Assembly (NCBI GenBank): GCA_021808195.1
Contig: JAKBCE010000013.1
Span: forward strand, 20,682 to 84,681
From: Pseudomonadota bacterium
Lineage (GTDB): Bacteria; Pseudomonadota; Gammaproteobacteria; Steroidobacterales; Steroidobacteraceae
Direction of reading: 5' to 3'
DNA length: 64,000 bases
The position numbers and the translations under genes are program-made. Numbering within the stretch: position 1 is the first letter of the stretch; each line of letters starts with the position of its first letter. A model generated the notes under the pieces. The model had not been told where the DNA came from and did not search any database. It worked only from the letters and a program-made list of their open reading frames with translations. Of this stretch, positions 63,173-64,000 are shown piece by piece.

Positions 63173-63454
63173 ATGGCCATCCAATCGTTCGCCTGCAAGC
63201 GCACCGAGGAGCTCTTCCAGGGCGGCCATCCGCGAGAGTTTCGGGCATTCGAGAATGTGGCAACGCGCAAACTGCGCGTGCTGAACGTCGCCAAGACGCT
63301 CGACTTTCTGCGCTCACCGCCCGGTAACCGCCTGGAGGCCTTGAAGGGCGACCGGAAGGGCCAGCACAGCATCCGGATCAACGACCAGTTCCGTGTGTGC
63401 TTCACCTGGACGGACGCAGGGCCGCGAAACGTTGAGATCGTCGATTACCACTGA
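63173..63454 (+). CDS. higB: HigB, RelE-superfamily mRNA interferase toxin
   Basis: A 93-residue toxin of the plasmid-maintenance killer type: FACKRTEELFQGGHPREF, RKLRVLNVAKTLDFLRSPPGNRLEALKGDRKGQHSIRINDQFRVCFTW and VEIVDYH are all standard HigB features, including the C-terminal His. It cuts mRNA at the ribosome. It precedes higA by 10 bp. It lies between the right att copy and the intact tRNA-Lys. Confidence 0.94.
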   Translation: MAIQSFACKRTEELFQGGHPREFRAFENVATRKLRVLNVAKTLDFLRSPPGNRLEALKGDRKGQHSIRINDQFRVCFTWTDAGPRNVEIVDYH

Positions 63455-63464
63455 GGGCTACCCT

Positions 63465-63770
63465 ATGAGCAAACCAGCCGACCGCATGCGCGCCATTCAC
63501 CCTGGTGAGGTACTGCGCGAGGACTATTTGGCCCCCCTCGGCATGAGCGTGCACGCACTCGCGATGGAACTCGGGGTGCCGGCCACCCGTCTGCACGAAA
63601 TCGTGAAGGAGCGCCGCTCCGTGAGCGCCGACACCGCCGAGCGCCTGGCGCGCTACTTCGGCGGCGACGCCGCGAGCTGGCTGGCGCTGCAAGCGGACTA
63701 CGACCTGCGCACGCTGCCGACCCGCAAGGACATTGAGCGCAAAGTCACGCCCCGCGAGGCTGCCGCCTGA
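63465..63770 (+). CDS. higA: HigA antitoxin
   Basis: A 101-residue HigA: RAIHPGEVLREDYLAPLGMSVHALAMELGVPATRLHEIVKERRSVSADTAERLARYFGGDAASWLALQADYDL is the classical helix-turn-helix stretch. ATG 63465 follows GAGGGCTACCCT, a moderate ribosome site. It neutralises HigB and represses the operon through the palindrome at 63143-63163. Confidence 0.95.
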   Translation: MSKPADRMRAIHPGEVLREDYLAPLGMSVHALAMELGVPATRLHEIVKERRSVSADTAERLARYFGGDAASWLALQADYDLRTLPTRKDIERKVTPREAAA

Positions 63771-63886
63771 CCTGAACCCGGCCGCGACAAATTCGAGCAC
63801 GTGAGACACGACAGCCATTCAGCAACGGGTCGAGCCTTGCACACAACGCTGTGTGAGGAATGCAACATAAGATTTTGATTTTATTA

Positions 63887-63959
63887 TGGGGCGTGACGGA
63901 TTCGAACCGTCGACCAGCGGATTAAAAGTCCGATGCTCTACCGACTGAGCTAACGCCCC
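63887..63959 (-). tRNA. tRNA-Lys (anticodon TTT)
   Basis: A 73-base cloverleaf on the minus strand. The acceptor arms GGGGCGT/ACGCCCC pair perfectly, the D-arm is GCTCAGTCGGTAGAGC, the anticodon loop CTTTTAA gives TTT, and the T-arm GACGG-TTCGAAT-CCGTC is perfect. The discriminator is A and CCA is not encoded. The top base pair of the anticodon stem (T-C) is mismatched. Its 3' half is copied at 62755 and 53606, so it is the integration target of the island to its left. Confidence 0.96.
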
Positions 63960-64000
63960 AACGGGTCGCGGCGGGAATCCCGGAGGGCTCGCCACAGGGG

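Noticed and set aside
1..64000. CRISPR array or rRNA operon
   Set aside because: No regularly spaced short repeats and no rRNA-like stretches were seen while reading the window.

Overview
The window is a high-GC bacterial chromosome segment. It has densely packed operons, an outer-membrane TonB receptor, an arn (lipid A aminoarabinose) operon, a bc1-type Rieske protein and cysDNC. This suggests an aerobic, metabolically versatile gammaproteobacterium, perhaps of the Nevskiales/Steroidobacterales/Xanthomonadales kind. That placement is inferred from gene content only.

Bases 1-10,300: the 3' end of wrbA, an NTF2-like protein and a divergent cupin dioxygenase, then the phenylacetate (PAA) catabolic operon paaABCDE-paaG-paaZ read leftward from a promoter shared with the repressor gene paaX. 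An orphan Rieske protein gene follows. Bases 10,300-21,000: a branched-chain-type 2-oxoacid dehydrogenase (single-chain E1 alpha-beta fusion plus E2) with a divergent Lrp regulator, then a beta-oxidation cluster (thiolase, two bifunctional hydratase/dehydrogenases of opposite domain order, a TetR regulator). Bases 21,000-27,200: sulfate activation (cysQ-cysD-cysNC), a YceI protein, and alanine dehydrogenase with a divergent Lrp regulator.

Bases 27,200-35,300: a complete arn pathway in one leftward operon, with arnA split into two genes, a single flippase subunit, and a quinone oxidoreductase gene coupled to its end. Bases 35,400-42,000: an outer-membrane barrel, murJ, a DUF1496-like small protein, an AcuI/YhdH reductase, the displaced PAA thiolase (paaJ-like), a fumarylacetoacetate-hydrolase family protein and a small membrane protein. 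Bases 42,100-53,100: tandem secreted S10 carboxypeptidases, a GNAT acetyltransferase, an M20D amidohydrolase, an APC permease and a TonB-dependent receptor. This could be a peptide or amide scavenging neighbourhood.

Bases 53,300-63,960 look like an accreted genomic island at tRNA-Lys. The intact tRNA-Lys lies at the right end. Imperfect copies of its 3' half sit at about 53.61 kb and 62.76 kb, each just after a copy of the same HigA/NadS-like antitoxin gene (the left one broken). Between and beside them are a RES-type toxin module, hipBA, two HigBA-type modules, a TetR-controlled pair of SDR genes, and a YqjI-like His-rich PadR regulator next to another SDR. Several carry conspicuous palindromic operators. 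No integrase or transposase gene is recognisable, so the island appears immobilised and held by several toxin-antitoxin modules.
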